DNA of 64,000 bases from Eurosta solidaginis (lineage: Eukaryota > Arthropoda > Insecta > Diptera > Tephritidae), in contig NC_090320.1 in NCBI RefSeq assembly GCF_040869045.1, forward strand, positions 237,832,978-237,896,977. Direction: 5' to 3'. The number at the start of each line of letters is the position of its first letter. The stretch's first letter is position 1. This document shows, one piece after another, positions 45,317 to 56,595 of this stretch. The notes beneath the pieces are model-generated. The model did not search any database. It saw only the letters and a list, made by a program, of their open reading frames with translations, and was not told the DNA's origin. Both the position numbers and the translations under genes were made by a program.

Positions 45317-45440
45317 CAAGTAGGGACGGGACTGTCTTCGGCTGTGCCGAAGACTTCATATCTTTCATGAATGGGGCTGAACAATAATCTTGTCCCATTC
45401 GTAATCTCCAAATAATCGGCTATATAAGATAATAAATGTA
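45317..45440 (+). mobile_element. Family B 5' end fragment
   Basis: CAAGTAGGGACGGGACT, then a perfect 9-bp hairpin GTCTTCGGC-TGT-GCCGAAGAC (45334-45354), then CATATCTTTCATGAA (45357-45371). The last block is the reverse complement, with one mismatch, of TTCATGAAAGGTAT at the opposite terminus of family B (for example 51427-51440). This supplies the missing left end of family B. It is followed by unassigned sequence and then A1 copy 6. Confidence 0.72.
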
Positions 45441-45494
45441 GTGAATAGATGTATGTACATACCTAAGCGATTTTTAAAATAAATATAAAATAAA

Positions 45495-48400
45495 CAAGTA
45501 AGGAAGGCTAAGTTCGGGTGTAACCGAACATTACATACTCAGTTGAGAGCTATGGAGACAAAATAAGGAAAATCACCATGTAGGAAAATGAACCTAGGGT
45601 AACCCTGGAATGTGGTTGTATGACATGTGTATCAAATGGAAGGTATTAAAGAGTATTTTAAGAGAGAGTAGGCCATAGTTCTATGGATGGACGCCATTTA
45701 GGGATATCGCCATAAAGGTGGACCAGGGCTAACTCTATAATTTGTTTGTACGATATGGGTATCAAATGAAAGGTGTTACTGAGCATTTTAAGAGGGAGTG
45801 GGCCTTAGGTCTATCGGTGGACGCCTTTTCGAGATATCGCCATTAAGGTGGACCAGGGGTGACTCTAGAATGTGTTTGTACGATATGGGTATCAAATGAA
45901 AGGTGGTAATGAGTATTTTGAAAAGGAGTGATCCTTAGTTCCATAGGTGGACGCCGTTTCGAGATATCGCCATAAAGGTGGACCAGGGGTGACTCTAGAA
46001 TGTTTGTACGATATGGGTATCAAACGAAAAGTGTTACTGAGCATTTTAAGAGGGAGTGGGCAATAGGTCTATAGGTGGACGCCTTTTCGAGATATTGCCA
46101 TTAGGGTGGGCCAGGGGTGACTCTAGAATGTTTGTACGATATGGGTATCAAACGAAAAGTGTTACTGAGCATTTTAAGAGGGAGTGGGCAATAGGTCTAT
46201 AGGTGGACGCCTTTTCGAAATGTCGCCATTAGGGTGGGCCAGGAGTGACTCTAGAATGTGTTTGTATGATATGGGTATCAAATGAAAGATGGTAATGAGT
46301 ATTTTAAAAGGGAGTAATCCTTAGTTCTATAGGTGGACGCCTTTTCGAGATATCGCCATAAAGGTGGACCAAGGGTGACTCTAGAATGTTTGTACGATAT
46401 GGGTATCAAACGAAAGGTGTTACTGAGCATTTTAAGAGGGAGTGGGCATTAGGTCTATAATTGGACGCCTTTTCGAAATATCGTCATTAAGGTGGGCCAG
46501 GGGTGACTCTAGAATGTGTTTGTACGATATGGGTATCAAACGAAAGGTGTTATTGAGCATTTTAAGAGGGATTGGGCATTAGGTCTATAGGTGGACGTCT
46601 TTTCGAGATATCGCCATTAGTGTGGGCCAGGGGTGACTCTAGAATGTTTGTACGATATGGGTATCAAACGAAAAGTGTTACTGAGCATTTTAAGAGGGAG
46701 TGGGCAATAGGTCTATAGGTGGACGCCTTTTCGAAATGTCGCCATTAGGGTGGGCCAGGGGTGACTCTAGAATGTGTTTGTACGATATGGGTATCAAATG
46801 AAAGGTGGTAATGAGTATTTTAAAAGGGAGTAATCCTTAGTTCTATATGTGGACGCCTTTTCGAGATATCGCCATAAAGGTGGACCAAGGGTGACTCTAG
46901 AATGTTTGTACGATATGGGTATCAAACGAAAGGTGTTACTGAGCATTTTAAGAGGGAGTGGGCATTAGGTCTATAGGTGGACGCCTTTTCGAGATATCGC
47001 CATTAGGGTGGGCCAGGGTGACTCTAGAATGTGTTTGTACGATATGGGTATCAAATGAAAGGTGGTAATGAGTATTTTAAAAGGGAGTAATCCTTAGTTC
47101 TATAGGTGGACGCCTTTTCGAGATATCGCCATAAAGGTGGACCAAGGGTGACTCTAGAATGTTTGTACGATATGGGTATCAAACGAAAGGTGTTACAGAG
47201 CATTTTAAGAGGGAGTGGGCATTAGGTCTATAGGTGGACGCCTTTTCGAGATATCGCCATTAGGGTGGGCCAGGGGTGACTCTAGAATGTTTGTACGATA
47301 TGGGTATCAAACGAAATGTGTTACTGAGCATTTTAAGAGGGAGTGGGCATTAGGTCTATAGGTGGAGGCCTTTTCGAGACATCGCCAATAGGGTGGGCCA
47401 GGGGTGACTCTAGAATGTTTGTACGATATGGGTATCAAACGAAAGGTGTTACTGAGCATTTTAAGAGGGAGTGGACATTAGGTCTATAGGTGGACGCCTT
47501 TTCGAGATATCGCCATTAGGGTGGGCCAGAGGAGACTCTAGAATGTTTGTACGATATGGGTATCAAACGAAAGGTGTTACTGAGCATTTTAAGAGGGAGT
47601 GGGCATTAGGTCAATAGGTGGACGCCTTTTCGAGATATCGCCATTAGGGTGGGCCAGGGGTGACTCTAGAATGTGTTTGTACGATATGGATATCAAATTA
47701 AAGGTATTAATGAGGGTTTTAAAAGCGAGTGGCCCTTAGATGTATATGTGAAGGTGTTCTCGCGATATCGACCAAAATGTGGACCAGGTGATCCAGAAAA
47801 TCATCTGTCGGGTACTGCTAATTTATTTATATATGCAATACCACTAACAGTATTCCTGCCAAGATTCCAAGGGCTGTTGATTTCGCCTTGTAGAACTTTT
47901 TCATTTTCTTCTACTTAATATGGTAGGTGTCACACCCATTTTACAAAGTTTTTTCCAAAGTTATATTTTGCGTCAACAAACCAATCCAGTTACCATGTTT
48001 CATCCCTTTTTTCGTATTTGGTATAGAATTATGGCATTTTTTTCATTTTTCGTAATTTTCGATATCGATAAAGTGGGCGTGGTTATGGTCGGATTTCGGC
48101 CATTTTTTATACCAAGATAAAGTGAGTTCAGATAAGTAGGTGGGCTAAGTATAGTAAAGATATATCAGTTTTTGCTCAAGTTATTGTGTTAATGGCCGAG
48201 CGGAAGGTCAGACGGTGGACTGTGTATAAAAACTGGGCGTGGCTTCCACCGATTTCGCCCATTTTCACAGAGAACAGTTACCGTCATGGAATCTATGTCC
48301 CTACCAAATTTGAGAAGGATTGGTAAATTTTTGTTCGACTTATGGCATTAAAAGTAGTCTAGACAAACTAAATGAAAATGGGCGGAGCCACGCCCATTTT

Positions 48401-49162
48401 GAAATTTTCTTTTATTTTTGTATTTTGTTGCATCATATCATTACAGGAGTTGAATTTTGACTTAATTTACTTATATGCAGTAAAGATATTAAATTTTTTG
48501 TTAAAATTTGAATTTAAAAAAATTTTTTTTAAAAAAGTGGGCGTGTTCTTCATCCAATTTTGCAAATTTTTATCTAGCACATACATAGTGATAGTAGTAG
48601 CGTTCCTGCCAAATTTCATCATGATATCTTCAACGACTGCCAAATTACAGCTTGCAAAACTTTTAAATTACCTTCTTGTAAAAGTGGGCGGTGCCACGCC
48701 CGTTGTCCAAAATCTTACTAATTTTCTATTCTGCGTCATAACGTCAACCCATCTGCCAAGTTTCATCGCTTTAACCGCCTTTGACAATGAATTATCGCAT
48801 TTTTTCGGTTTTTCGAAATTTTCGATATCGAAAAAGTGGGCGTGGTTATAGTCCGATATCGTTCATTTTAAATAGCGATCTGAGATGAGTGCCCAGGAAT
48901 CTACATACCAAATTTCATCAAGATACCTCAAAATTTACTCAAGTTATCGTGTTAACGGACGGACGGACGGACGGACGGACGGACGGACGGACGGACGGAC
49001 GGACGGACGGACGGACATGGCTCAATCACATTTTTTTTCGATCCTGATTATTTTGATATATGGAAGTCTATATCTATCTCGATTCCTTTATATATGTACA
49101 ACCAACCGTTATCCAATCAAACTTAATATACTCTGTGAGCTCTGCTCAACTGAGTATAAAAA
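45495..49162 (+). mobile_element. Family A1 element, copy 6
   Basis: CAAGTAAGGAAGG at 45495; GTTCGG-GTGTAA-CCGAAC; ATACTCAGTTGAG at 45535-45547 and its exact reverse complement CTCAACTGAGTAT at 49145-49157. The array is at 45600-47720; the conserved block follows. A (GGAC) tract of 15 uninterrupted units lies at 48957-49016. The right terminus TATAAAAA abuts family B copy 2. The ORFs at 48372-48851 and 48885-49169 are translations of the conserved non-coding blocks. Confidence 0.9.
45600..47720. repeat. 130-bp tandem array with a shortened GTTTGTACG variant
   Basis: About 16 units. A subset reads TAGAATGTTTGTACGATATG (GTTTGT without a preceding GT), pairs with GAGCATTTTAAGAGGGAGTG, and alternates with units reading TAGAATGTGTTTGTACG and GGTGGTAATGAG, giving a visible higher-order repeat of two to four units. 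Confidence 0.9.
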
Positions 49163-49812
49163 TAGGTAGGTACTTTGTGTGAGGATGCAATGTGGTCTGC
49201 ATGTAAAAACTATGACCACGAATCACTTATTTCAACGTAAGTATTTGATGAAATTTGATGATTCTAGCAGTAAAAAAGGCGGCAGAAATTACAGTTTATA
49301 TGGGGTATGTACTATATATCCCACCGATCTCTATGACTTTTTCAGACAACAATGAATGCTCTATACGTAAGCATTCGTTGAACTTTTAAGCATTTAGCTG
49401 TTAAAATGGGGCAGTAACTACGAAAAGATTCTTATCTGAACAACGGTTTTGGGATGTACGTTATATATACGACCGACCTCATCCATTTTTTCAGACAATA
49501 ATATGTGGATTATAGTAAAGCATATGGTGAAGTTTGAAGCTTCAATCTGATAAATTGAGAAAGATATGAGAAAAATCATCTTTTCTGTAAAATCGATTAT
49601 ATGAAGGATATATGCTACAGTGGTCCGATTCGGCCGGTTCCGAAAAATGTCTAATCGGACACCTAAATACCACATGGCTAAATCAACTCAGCTCTTCATC
49701 CTGATTATTTCGCTATACTTAATGGTGGGTCTATATATTTTCCTTTAAGGACTTACATGTTTGGGATGCGTGACGAAGTTAATATACCATTTCATTTTCA
49801 TGAAAGGTATAA
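49163..49812 (+). mobile_element. Family B element, copy 2
   Basis: Left edge AATAGGTAGGTACTTTG joined to A1 copy 6. Right end CATTTCATTTTCATGAAAGG then TATAAG. Internal near-repeats of about 150 bp (TTTTTCAGACAACAAT, GAAGTTTGAAGCTTCAATCT). The same A|B junction exists in opposite orientation at 33531. It lacks the CAAGTAGGG end. Confidence 0.8.
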
Positions 49813-51444
49813 GAATAGGTAGGTACATTGCGTTAGGATGCAAAGTTTCACGTTCTTTGTGGTCTGCAAGTAAAAACTATGCTATGACTACTATTTCAAC
49901 AATATATGACGTAAGAATAAGTATTTGATGAAATTTGATGAAATATGAAGCTTCTAGCCGTAAAAAAGGGTATATAATATATGTACCACCGATCTCTATG
50001 ATTTTTTCAGACAACAATATATGCTATATACGTTAGCAATTGGTAAAATTTGAAGCTTCTAGCTGTTAAAATGGGTCAGAAATTGCGAAAGGTTTCTTAT
50101 CTGAACAATCGGTTGTATGAGATATATACTAAATATACCACCGATCTGTATGATTTTTTCAGACAACAATATATGCTATATACGTAAGCAATTGTGTTTA
50201 AGCGACTTAAACTATGAACATTTTTCGTTCGTTTGTTTCAGTAGCCATTGAGTGTGCTTGTAATTCTCAACTGGTTAGTGAAATATTCTAAAGACATAGT
50301 TTGAGTTTTTTAATTAAAAGCGAGGTTCTTCGGATGGTGTGCTAATACATCAGAGCCCAGTGCTCGCCTCCATATCACACTTTGAAGAGGTTCTTCAAAT
50401 AGAAGATGAGGTGGCTCATTAGAGCGAAACCTCAGAGTGCCCAACGCTCGCCCCAAATTAAATAAATAGAGGTTTTTCTTTTAGAAAATGGGGTGCCAAT
50501 ACCTCAGAGCGGTCCCGTGCTCGCCTCCATATCACATTTTAAAGGGTTCTTCAAATAGAGGATGAGGTGGCTCAGTAGAGCGAAGCCTCAGAGCCCCCAG
50601 TGCTCGCCCCCAAATTAAATAAATAAAAGGTGTACTGATGCTATGCATCCTCCCATGACTTAAATACACCAATAACACTAAAACTACCCAACTCAATAAA
50701 TGGAATACATTAAATCAAAAACCCCATAAACTCAATACAGTCCATTAATAATAATAATTTATAAATTTAAAAAAAAGGAATGCTTGGTGGGAGTTCAACC
50801 CGCAACCCCGGGCGTTTGGTCGGGTACGTCAGCCACTGTGCCACGACTCATACGCTTACAAGCACATAAAATTACTCATTTATAACTCTTATTAAACTGC
50901 TCGCCCTCAATTGCCCAAAGCTTAGACAAATTGGTCAAATTTGAAGCTTTAGCTCTTAAAATGGGGCAGTAATTACGAAAAGTTTCTTATGGGGGATATA
51001 TGCTATATATAAGACCGATTTCATCCATTTTTTCAGACAATAATATGTACAATATAGTAAAGCATACGGTGAAGTTTGAAGCTTCAATCTGATAAATTGA
51101 GGAAGATATGACAAAAATCCTCTTTTTCTGAAAAATCGGTTGTATGGAGGATATATGTTATAGTGGTCCGATCCGGCCTGTTCCAACAAACGTCTAATCG
51201 GACACCTAAATATACCCACTCAACAAATTTTATCAAGATATCTCAAAAATTGAGGGACTAGTTTGCATACAAACAGACAGACGAACGGAAAGACAGACGG
51301 ACATGGCTAAATCAACTTAGCTCTTCATCCTGATTATTTCGGTATACTTAATGGTGGGTCTATTTATTTTCCTTTAAGGACTTACAAGTTTGGGATTCGT
51401 GACGAAGTTAATATACCATTTCATTTTCATGAAAGGTATAAAAA
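49813..51444 (+). mobile_element. Family B element, copy 3, interrupted
   Basis: Starts AATAGGTAGGTACATTG immediately after copy 2, so the two B copies are in tandem. It is interrupted at 50195-50930 by an unrelated insertion, resumes at GGTCAAATTTGAAGC and ends TTCATGAAAGGTATAAAAAG at about 51444. It carries an AGACAGACGGACATGGC tract. Confidence 0.8.
50195..50930. mobile_element. Insertion in B copy 3 with tandem duplication and tRNA-like segment
   Basis: Flanked by CAATTG and CAAATTGG of the split B block. 50319-50475 and 50476-50640 are two copies of a 155-160 bp unit (GCTCGCCTCCATATCACA, GAGGATGAGGTGGCTCAGTA). At 50785-50850 the minus strand reads GTGGCACAGTGGCTGACG and GGGTTGAACTCCC, A-box and B-box like. 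Possibly a SINE together with a local duplication. Confidence 0.6.
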
Positions 51445-51539
51445 GCACGCCTAGTACAAATTAATGTAGAGACAGTCTCAATTTGTGCGAGAGCGTGAAA
51501 ATGGGATAAAACTGCAATAAGCCAAGAAAGCAAATCAAA

Positions 51540-51640
51540 CACAATAGCTCAATGGTTAGGCGATTGTCATTTCAGGAGTTTGACCGCGTTTCTATTCCCG
51601 GTGAAACCTGTTGTAATAAATAAAAACATTACGAAATAGC
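51540..51640 (+). repeat. tRNA-derived SINE-like fragment
   Basis: TAGCTCAATGGTTAGGCGAT resembles a tRNA D-arm/A box and TTCTATTCCCGG resembles a B box 35 bp further on; AT-rich tail follows. Not a functional tRNA: the anticodon arm does not fold. Confidence 0.5.
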
Positions 51641-52079
51641 CTTACGATGATGATGTGGCGGTTTTCGAAATGGTACCATCGGAATATGCCAGTAAATGTT
51701 TCCTTCTTTTCAGTTTTTCCCAATAAAACCAAAAATAATAATTGAATAACAATTCCCATTTATCGGTGTTAAGCTCTCCAATTCTTAAACAAAATTTAAA
51801 TATTTTTTTTATATGTAAATGTTGCTCAGAAAATTATTTATTTTGGTAATAAATAAACATACATTAATACATATTTCCAAAGTATATAAGAACAAAGTGA
51901 CTTACAAGTTAAACACCACTTAGCAGGTATTATTATTATATTTAAGATTACCTGTTGGGGAAGAAATGATAAAAAAAGTTTCAAGTAAAAAAAAAGCTGG
52001 ACAAAATCATTTTAATGCCAGCAATTCATACAAGCGCATCGATAACCACTTTTGTAGGCTCATCATGCTTATTAACACA

Positions 52080-52420
52080 TAACTACACACATTCCGACTC
52101 ACTGAAGGACACATAAAATGTCCACCTTTTTAGTTTCATTTTTATTAAGGCATTGTCTCTGGTAAAAACGTCTGTGATTTGGCTACAATTTTCTACCATT
52201 TTATTAAACTGTTTTTTATATTCTCCTAAGCTGCAGGCCAACCGCTGGCTTTTTAACAAAATGTCTGTCAAAAATTCTTTCAATTCCCAGTAACTTTTTA
52301 CGGTTTATGTCCTTTCACTTTGTTCAGCTCGTCCTTTTTATTCTGTTGTCTAAAAATAATTTTTCATATTAGTGTGTAAATTCTGGTATAACTCAAAAGC
52401 ATATTACTTGCAGTATTTCT
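52080..52420 (-). pseudogene. Two-exon gene remnant, unknown protein
   Basis: The minus-strand exon (about 52355 to TAG 52081-52083) reads QQNKKDELNKVKGHKP, then, after one base shift, SYWELKEFLTDILLKSQRLA and a Lys-rich helical tail ending SFSESECV. Upstream is a 58-bp intron with GTAATATG donor, CTAAT branch site and ATTTTTAG acceptor. It joins in phase to a short stretch LYLKKYC. The protein is not recognised. It is 30 kb from the SAM-like remnant and there is no evidence they belong together. Confidence 0.45.
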
Positions 52421-52768
52421 TTAAGTAAAGACATACAGTTATGCGTCGATAAAGGTGACAAGGGATTTTGGAATGGACGAAGCTTATATAACAACAACCC
52501 TGTGTGTAGGGTGATACAAAATTTGCCTTTAAATACTATTGCCACGTGTCCATGGGACCAAGACAAGCAAAAAATACTAGATAATTTTTTGGGAGTTTTT
52601 TAAGAATGCCAAAAGATGCTCAAAAATCGACTTTTTTATTGGAAATTTTTTGTGCTCACAGCGAATGCCTTAAGCTGTAGCATTGAAGGCGAAACCATGA
52701 CTTTTTCAACGCTTCAACACGAAGACTTGTGGACTGATTTATCATAAAAGTAATTTTTTTTTAATTGT
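52421..52768. other. No gene seen
   Basis: Unassigned AT-rich sequence between the gene remnant and the SINE pair. Confidence 0.5.
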
Positions 52769-53010
52769 AAGGCGCGATAACCTCCGCAGAAATTTTTGAC
52801 CGAGCTTCCCCCTTCCAATTTGCGTCGTGCTCCTTTTAATTTTTCCTACAAATTGGCGGGACGGAACCTACCTGTTTTATGCCGACTCCGAACGGCATCT
52901 GCAAAGCAGATTAGTTTTCACTGAGAGCTTTTCATGGCAGATACACTCGGAGTGCTTGCCAAACACTGGCGATGGGCGACCTCGCTTAGAAAAAATTTCT
53001 TCTAATTGAA
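52769..53010 (-). repeat. SINE body, head-truncated
   Basis: On the minus strand: GCAAGCACTCCGAGTGTATC, CCATGAAAAGCTCTCAGTGA, GATGCCGTTCGGAGTCGGCA and a tail CAATTTGTAGGAAAAATTAA ending in ACCTCCGCAG...TTATCGCGCC at 52769. It lacks the tRNA-like head. It faces the next SINE head-to-head across 50 bp. Confidence 0.75.
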
Positions 53011-53062
53011 AAAACTTGGTTTTTCGTTCAGTCTTTACAACATTCATGGCCATATTTGCATA

Positions 53063-53285
53063 CGGCGGCCGTGGTGTGATGTTAGCGTGCTCCGCCTACC
53101 ACACCTGAGATCCTGGGTTCACGCTCAAAGCAACATCAAAATTTTAGAAACAAGTTTCTTCAACTAGAAGAAAATTTGTCTAACCGGGGTCGCCCCTGAA
53201 AACTCATCTGTCTTGCAGATGCCGTTCGGAGTCGGCATAAAACAAGTTGGCCTCGTAGCCAAAGCAACATCCAATTTTTTTTTAT
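53063..53285 (+). repeat. tRNA-derived SINE, tail-truncated
   Basis: The head GGCCGTGGTGTGATGTTAGC with GTGCTCCGCCTACCACAC contains an A-box-like segment. The B box is CCTGGGTTCACGC. The body continues AAAGCAACATCAAAATTTTA, CTCATCTGTCTTGCAGATGC and CGTTCGGAGTCGGCATAAAA. Same family as 61797-62025. Confidence 0.8.
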
Positions 53286-54137
53286 TGTTATGATAATTTG
53301 AGTTTTAGGTTTAGAATAGTTTTTTTTTAGCACTTTATGGGGATGTAATTCTCTTTATTTTACGTTTTATATAAAACAACACCACAGAGAACGGTTTTGA
53401 CATCAGCATTTTTGTGTGGGATAAATGAGTAGGGTTTAACGTGCGGGTCCAGGTTTTCTATACTCGAATTTATCTAGGACCAGACTAGAAGATATGCTTT
53501 CCTACATTATTTTCCAGATAGAATATTTATCTATTTGCGCCTTTTTCTGTTCTAGAATCTATAGAGAGGTCTACTTAATCTTAGTTTACTGTATCATCTG
53601 CACTACATCACGTACCCCATAAAGTATTGTTTTTCCAAATTTTCCATTTACGCAAGTCGCTTCCTCTTATTTTTTTTTTTTTTTCTTTTTCAGTTCAATT
53701 TTTTTCGTTGAACATTATATTTTGTGCAAATAATTTGTGTTGAATTTTACAAAAGAGGAAAAACCTCAGTCATATTTGGCGCTTGCTTTCATTCATAATA
53801 TGAAATTCTAAAATACAAGCGTAGGAGTTGGTAGCCCGGAAGGACGTTTTATCACATTTCTACGACTGAACACGAAAACTTTGAACTTTTTATTTAGAAT
53901 TTTGCAAATTTTTTGAAGTATGCAATTTTTCAGCCCAATAAAATTTAGCCTAACAAAGTACACGGTATATATCTCTCAAAATTTCCATTGATTGATTTTT
54001 GACAACATATTTTTGAAGGGTGTCTAAGATTGTGTTCCATACAAAATACGTATAATTTTATTTTTTATATGAAAGAAATTTTAATGGACGCTGCGGAAAA
54101 AAAAATTAGGAAAAATTATTACGAGTTTTAAGAGACT
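53286..54137. other. No gene seen
   Basis: 850 bp of AT-rich sequence; one T run at 53670. No repeat shared with the rest of the window and no ORF. Confidence 0.5.
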
Positions 54138-54139
54138 TA

Positions 54140-55386
54140 CAGTACACGCGGAAAGTATTAAAACAAGATGATAAAAGTTGTTTTTGTCAGTTTATTGTAT
54201 AATTATTTAAAATATTATTCACATATTCGCAGCATTTTTGTACATTCAACGGAGTTCTATGATCCGAAGACATTTTTACTGAATTTTACTGAAGTTTCCA
54301 TCAAAATTTATAAGAAAACAGTGAGTATGTTACTTTAAGCGTTTTTGTTGAAAATTACCACTTTTTGCTTTGATTACTGCAGCGCACAACTTCGGCATTT
54401 CTTCGATGAGTTTGTGAAGTGAATATTATTCCACGCTTCATTCAAACAATCCCATAGGTAGGGAAGGCTTGTTGGCTTTAGATCTCTCACACGTCGATCC
54501 AATTCTTCCCCCAATAGCTCGATGGCATTTAAATCGGGGGATTGTGGTGGCCACTCCATTGTATCAAATTTATCTGGGACTTTTTTTTCTAAATAAGTAC
54601 AAAGTTTTGATGTATGTTTCGGATCGTTATCCACGACCAAACAAATTAATACCAGATGGTATTGCATAGCGTTGGAGTATACTGTGATATTGCTCTTTTT
54701 TCAGAATTCCGTAAATTTTTTTTTAGTTGACTAACGCCAGCGTAGCTGAAACTGCCCCAAACATTCACTGCGCCATGTTCACAGTTGGCACAATGCAATC
54801 TTCTTTGAATCTTTCATTGATTTTTCTGCGAACATATTGAAGCCATACCATAAAACTGATTTCCACTGATCAAGCGTCCAGTCAATATGTTCTTGAGCGA
54901 ACTTCAGTCTTTTCTGTTTATTTACTGGCCGTAGAAGTCGGTTTCTGACAGCAATGCGTCCAATTATACCTGTTTCTTTAAGCCGGCCTTTGACTGTCGT
55001 GCGCGATATTGGTAAGTCCTAGTCTTCATTGTTTTCAGCACGTAGTTCTGATGCCGATCTTCGTTGATTGGTCTTGCTTATTGCATATATTTTGTTGGCA
55101 ATTCTTTGATTTGTCTTTCTTGGTCGACCAGATCTTTTTCTGCTAGTATTTTGTCCAGTTTCCCGATATCTTGTAATGGCCGTATGAACTGAACACAGAA
55201 ATATTTTTAAAAGTTTGGTTATTTCTCTATAGTTTTTCCCTATCTTTGGCAATTAATGATTTGGGCTTGTATTTCGACAGATATTTCCTTTCGCTTGACC
55301 ATTTTCAATATGGAAAAATACAATTCTGAGGCTAAACTGACAACAGCATCTTTTTTATCTTGTTCTAATTGTTTCCGACTGTACTG
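54140..55386 (-). mobile_element. Tc1-like transposon, 1.25 kb
   Basis: The left end CAGTACACGCGGAAAG and the reverse complement of the right end, CAGTACAGTCGGAAAC, are inverted repeats of about 55 bp, both followed by a GTCAGTTTA block. TA dinucleotides flank both ends (54138-54139, 55387-55388). The transposase inside is on the minus strand. Confidence 0.9.
54374..55252 (-). pseudogene. Tc1 transposase, broken
   Basis: The N-terminal piece (55019-55252) has the helix-turn-helix, YREITKLLKIFLCSVHTAIT, and the linker GRPRK motif. The C-terminal piece (54374-54667) has DNDPKHTSK (second catalytic Asp) and WPPQSPDLNAIELLGEELDR with the third catalytic Glu, D34E-type spacing. The middle (54670-55018) still reads VNVWGSFSYAGVS but is frame-broken, and the first catalytic Asp is unclear. 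Inactive. Confidence 0.9.
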
Positions 55387-55559
55387 TACAACTTGCACTT
55401 TGTTAGATTAAAATCGATTGGGCTCCACCACTGCACACTCAAAAAAATTTAAAAATTCAAACTAAATACATTTTTGAAAATTTGTTTGAGATGTGTTTGC
55501 ATAGTTTCAGTTACTAAATGCATACAAATTTTTCTTAAAAAATTAAAAATGTATTTAAT

Positions 55560-56095
55560 TAGTGAGACATGCTTATATTGTTTTATACAATTGTTTTTGT
55601 TATTGATGTTAGAGAAAAATTACAAAGCTTACAAACGGAGATGGTTTCTAGAAATGTTTCTGAATTTCACTTCTTTATCAGATAGCTTCTCGGGAGCTGA
55701 GTTTTGCACTTCAAATTTCCAACATTCATACTTTATACTAGAATAGCCCGCTGCTCGCTTTGCAATTCGTCTCTAAGTGTTGATTTTTTGTTGCTATTCC
55801 TTTATTCATTATACATACTAATTCTATATGCTTTTTACCCCTAATTGTGTGGAATAATTATAGGCGCGCTTCAAGAGCTTAGTAACATTGGGTTTAAGTC
55901 GACAAGTAGTTACTTCCGCTATTGACTATAGTATTTAATTAGCGCGACATGTTTATATTGCTTTATACCATTGTTTTTGTTATTTCTTTTAGAAAAAAGT
56001 TAGCTAGCTGATGAAGAAGAGAAATTCAGAAATGTGTCCTAGTAAGCATCACCGTGAGCAAATTTTTTTATTTTTCTTTAATATCAATAACAGAA
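55560..56095. repeat. Repeats related to the 36606 foldback
   Basis: TTACAAACGGAGATGGTTTC, AATTTCACTTCTTTATCAGA and TCGGGAGCTGAG match the left arm at 36606-36700. 55970-56060 (TAGCTAGCTGATGAAGAAGA, GAAATTCAGAAATGTGTCCT) matches the right arm. The interior includes a partial tRNA-like segment near 55690-55750. Two diverged, partly overlapping copies. Confidence 0.6.
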
Positions 56096-56595
56096 GAATT
56101 TAATTGACGAAATTTGGTAAAAATTACAACTGCTATTTTCACTCTCGCTGCTGTATTTATGTATGTATGTTGCTGGCAGTTGCTTGTTAAATTTTGAATA
56201 CGAAAGCTTCTTGAGAAAATCTCATTGAGTAGCAGAAACAAGAATGGAGTGAAGTAAGAAAATAAAAGGTTCAAAGAATTTAGTTTGTTTTAATAGGCAC
56301 CAATTCTTTTTACTTTTCTTTTGCATCTGCTTTTCGGTGATAAGGGTTTTTTTTTATTTTTTGGATTCTTATGTTGTTGTTTTCGACGTATTTCTTAGCT
56401 CACCTGCTCGAAATTATTTTTTTTATAATTATTGCTTTTTTCAATTTTAATTAATCTTCCAGATAATTTTACTGCTTTTGGTACTCCATAAATATTCCTT
56501 GTGCGCAATACGTTGAATCTTTGCACACTTGAGAGGATGCTTCGTGAGGAGTTGCCTTTTTGCCAGAGGGCTCATTTTTAGAGCGTTTATTTTTT
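56096..56595. other. No gene seen
   Basis: AT-rich, non-coding; the small minus-strand ORFs (56068-56274, 56469-56687) show no domain. Confidence 0.5.

Noticed and set aside
48372..49169. Long plus-strand ORFs (159 and 94 residues) that recur at 41478, 42109, 42358 and, on the other strand, at 872, 2818, 20118 and 33818
   Set aside because: They are translations of the conserved non-coding block of family A. Frames break differently in each copy, and the DNA motifs (GGGCGTGG, GGAC tract) rather than codons are conserved.
51540..51610. Possible genuine tRNA gene
   Set aside because: A- and B-box-like motifs exist but the arms do not fold into a cloverleaf and an AT-rich tail follows; better as a SINE head.
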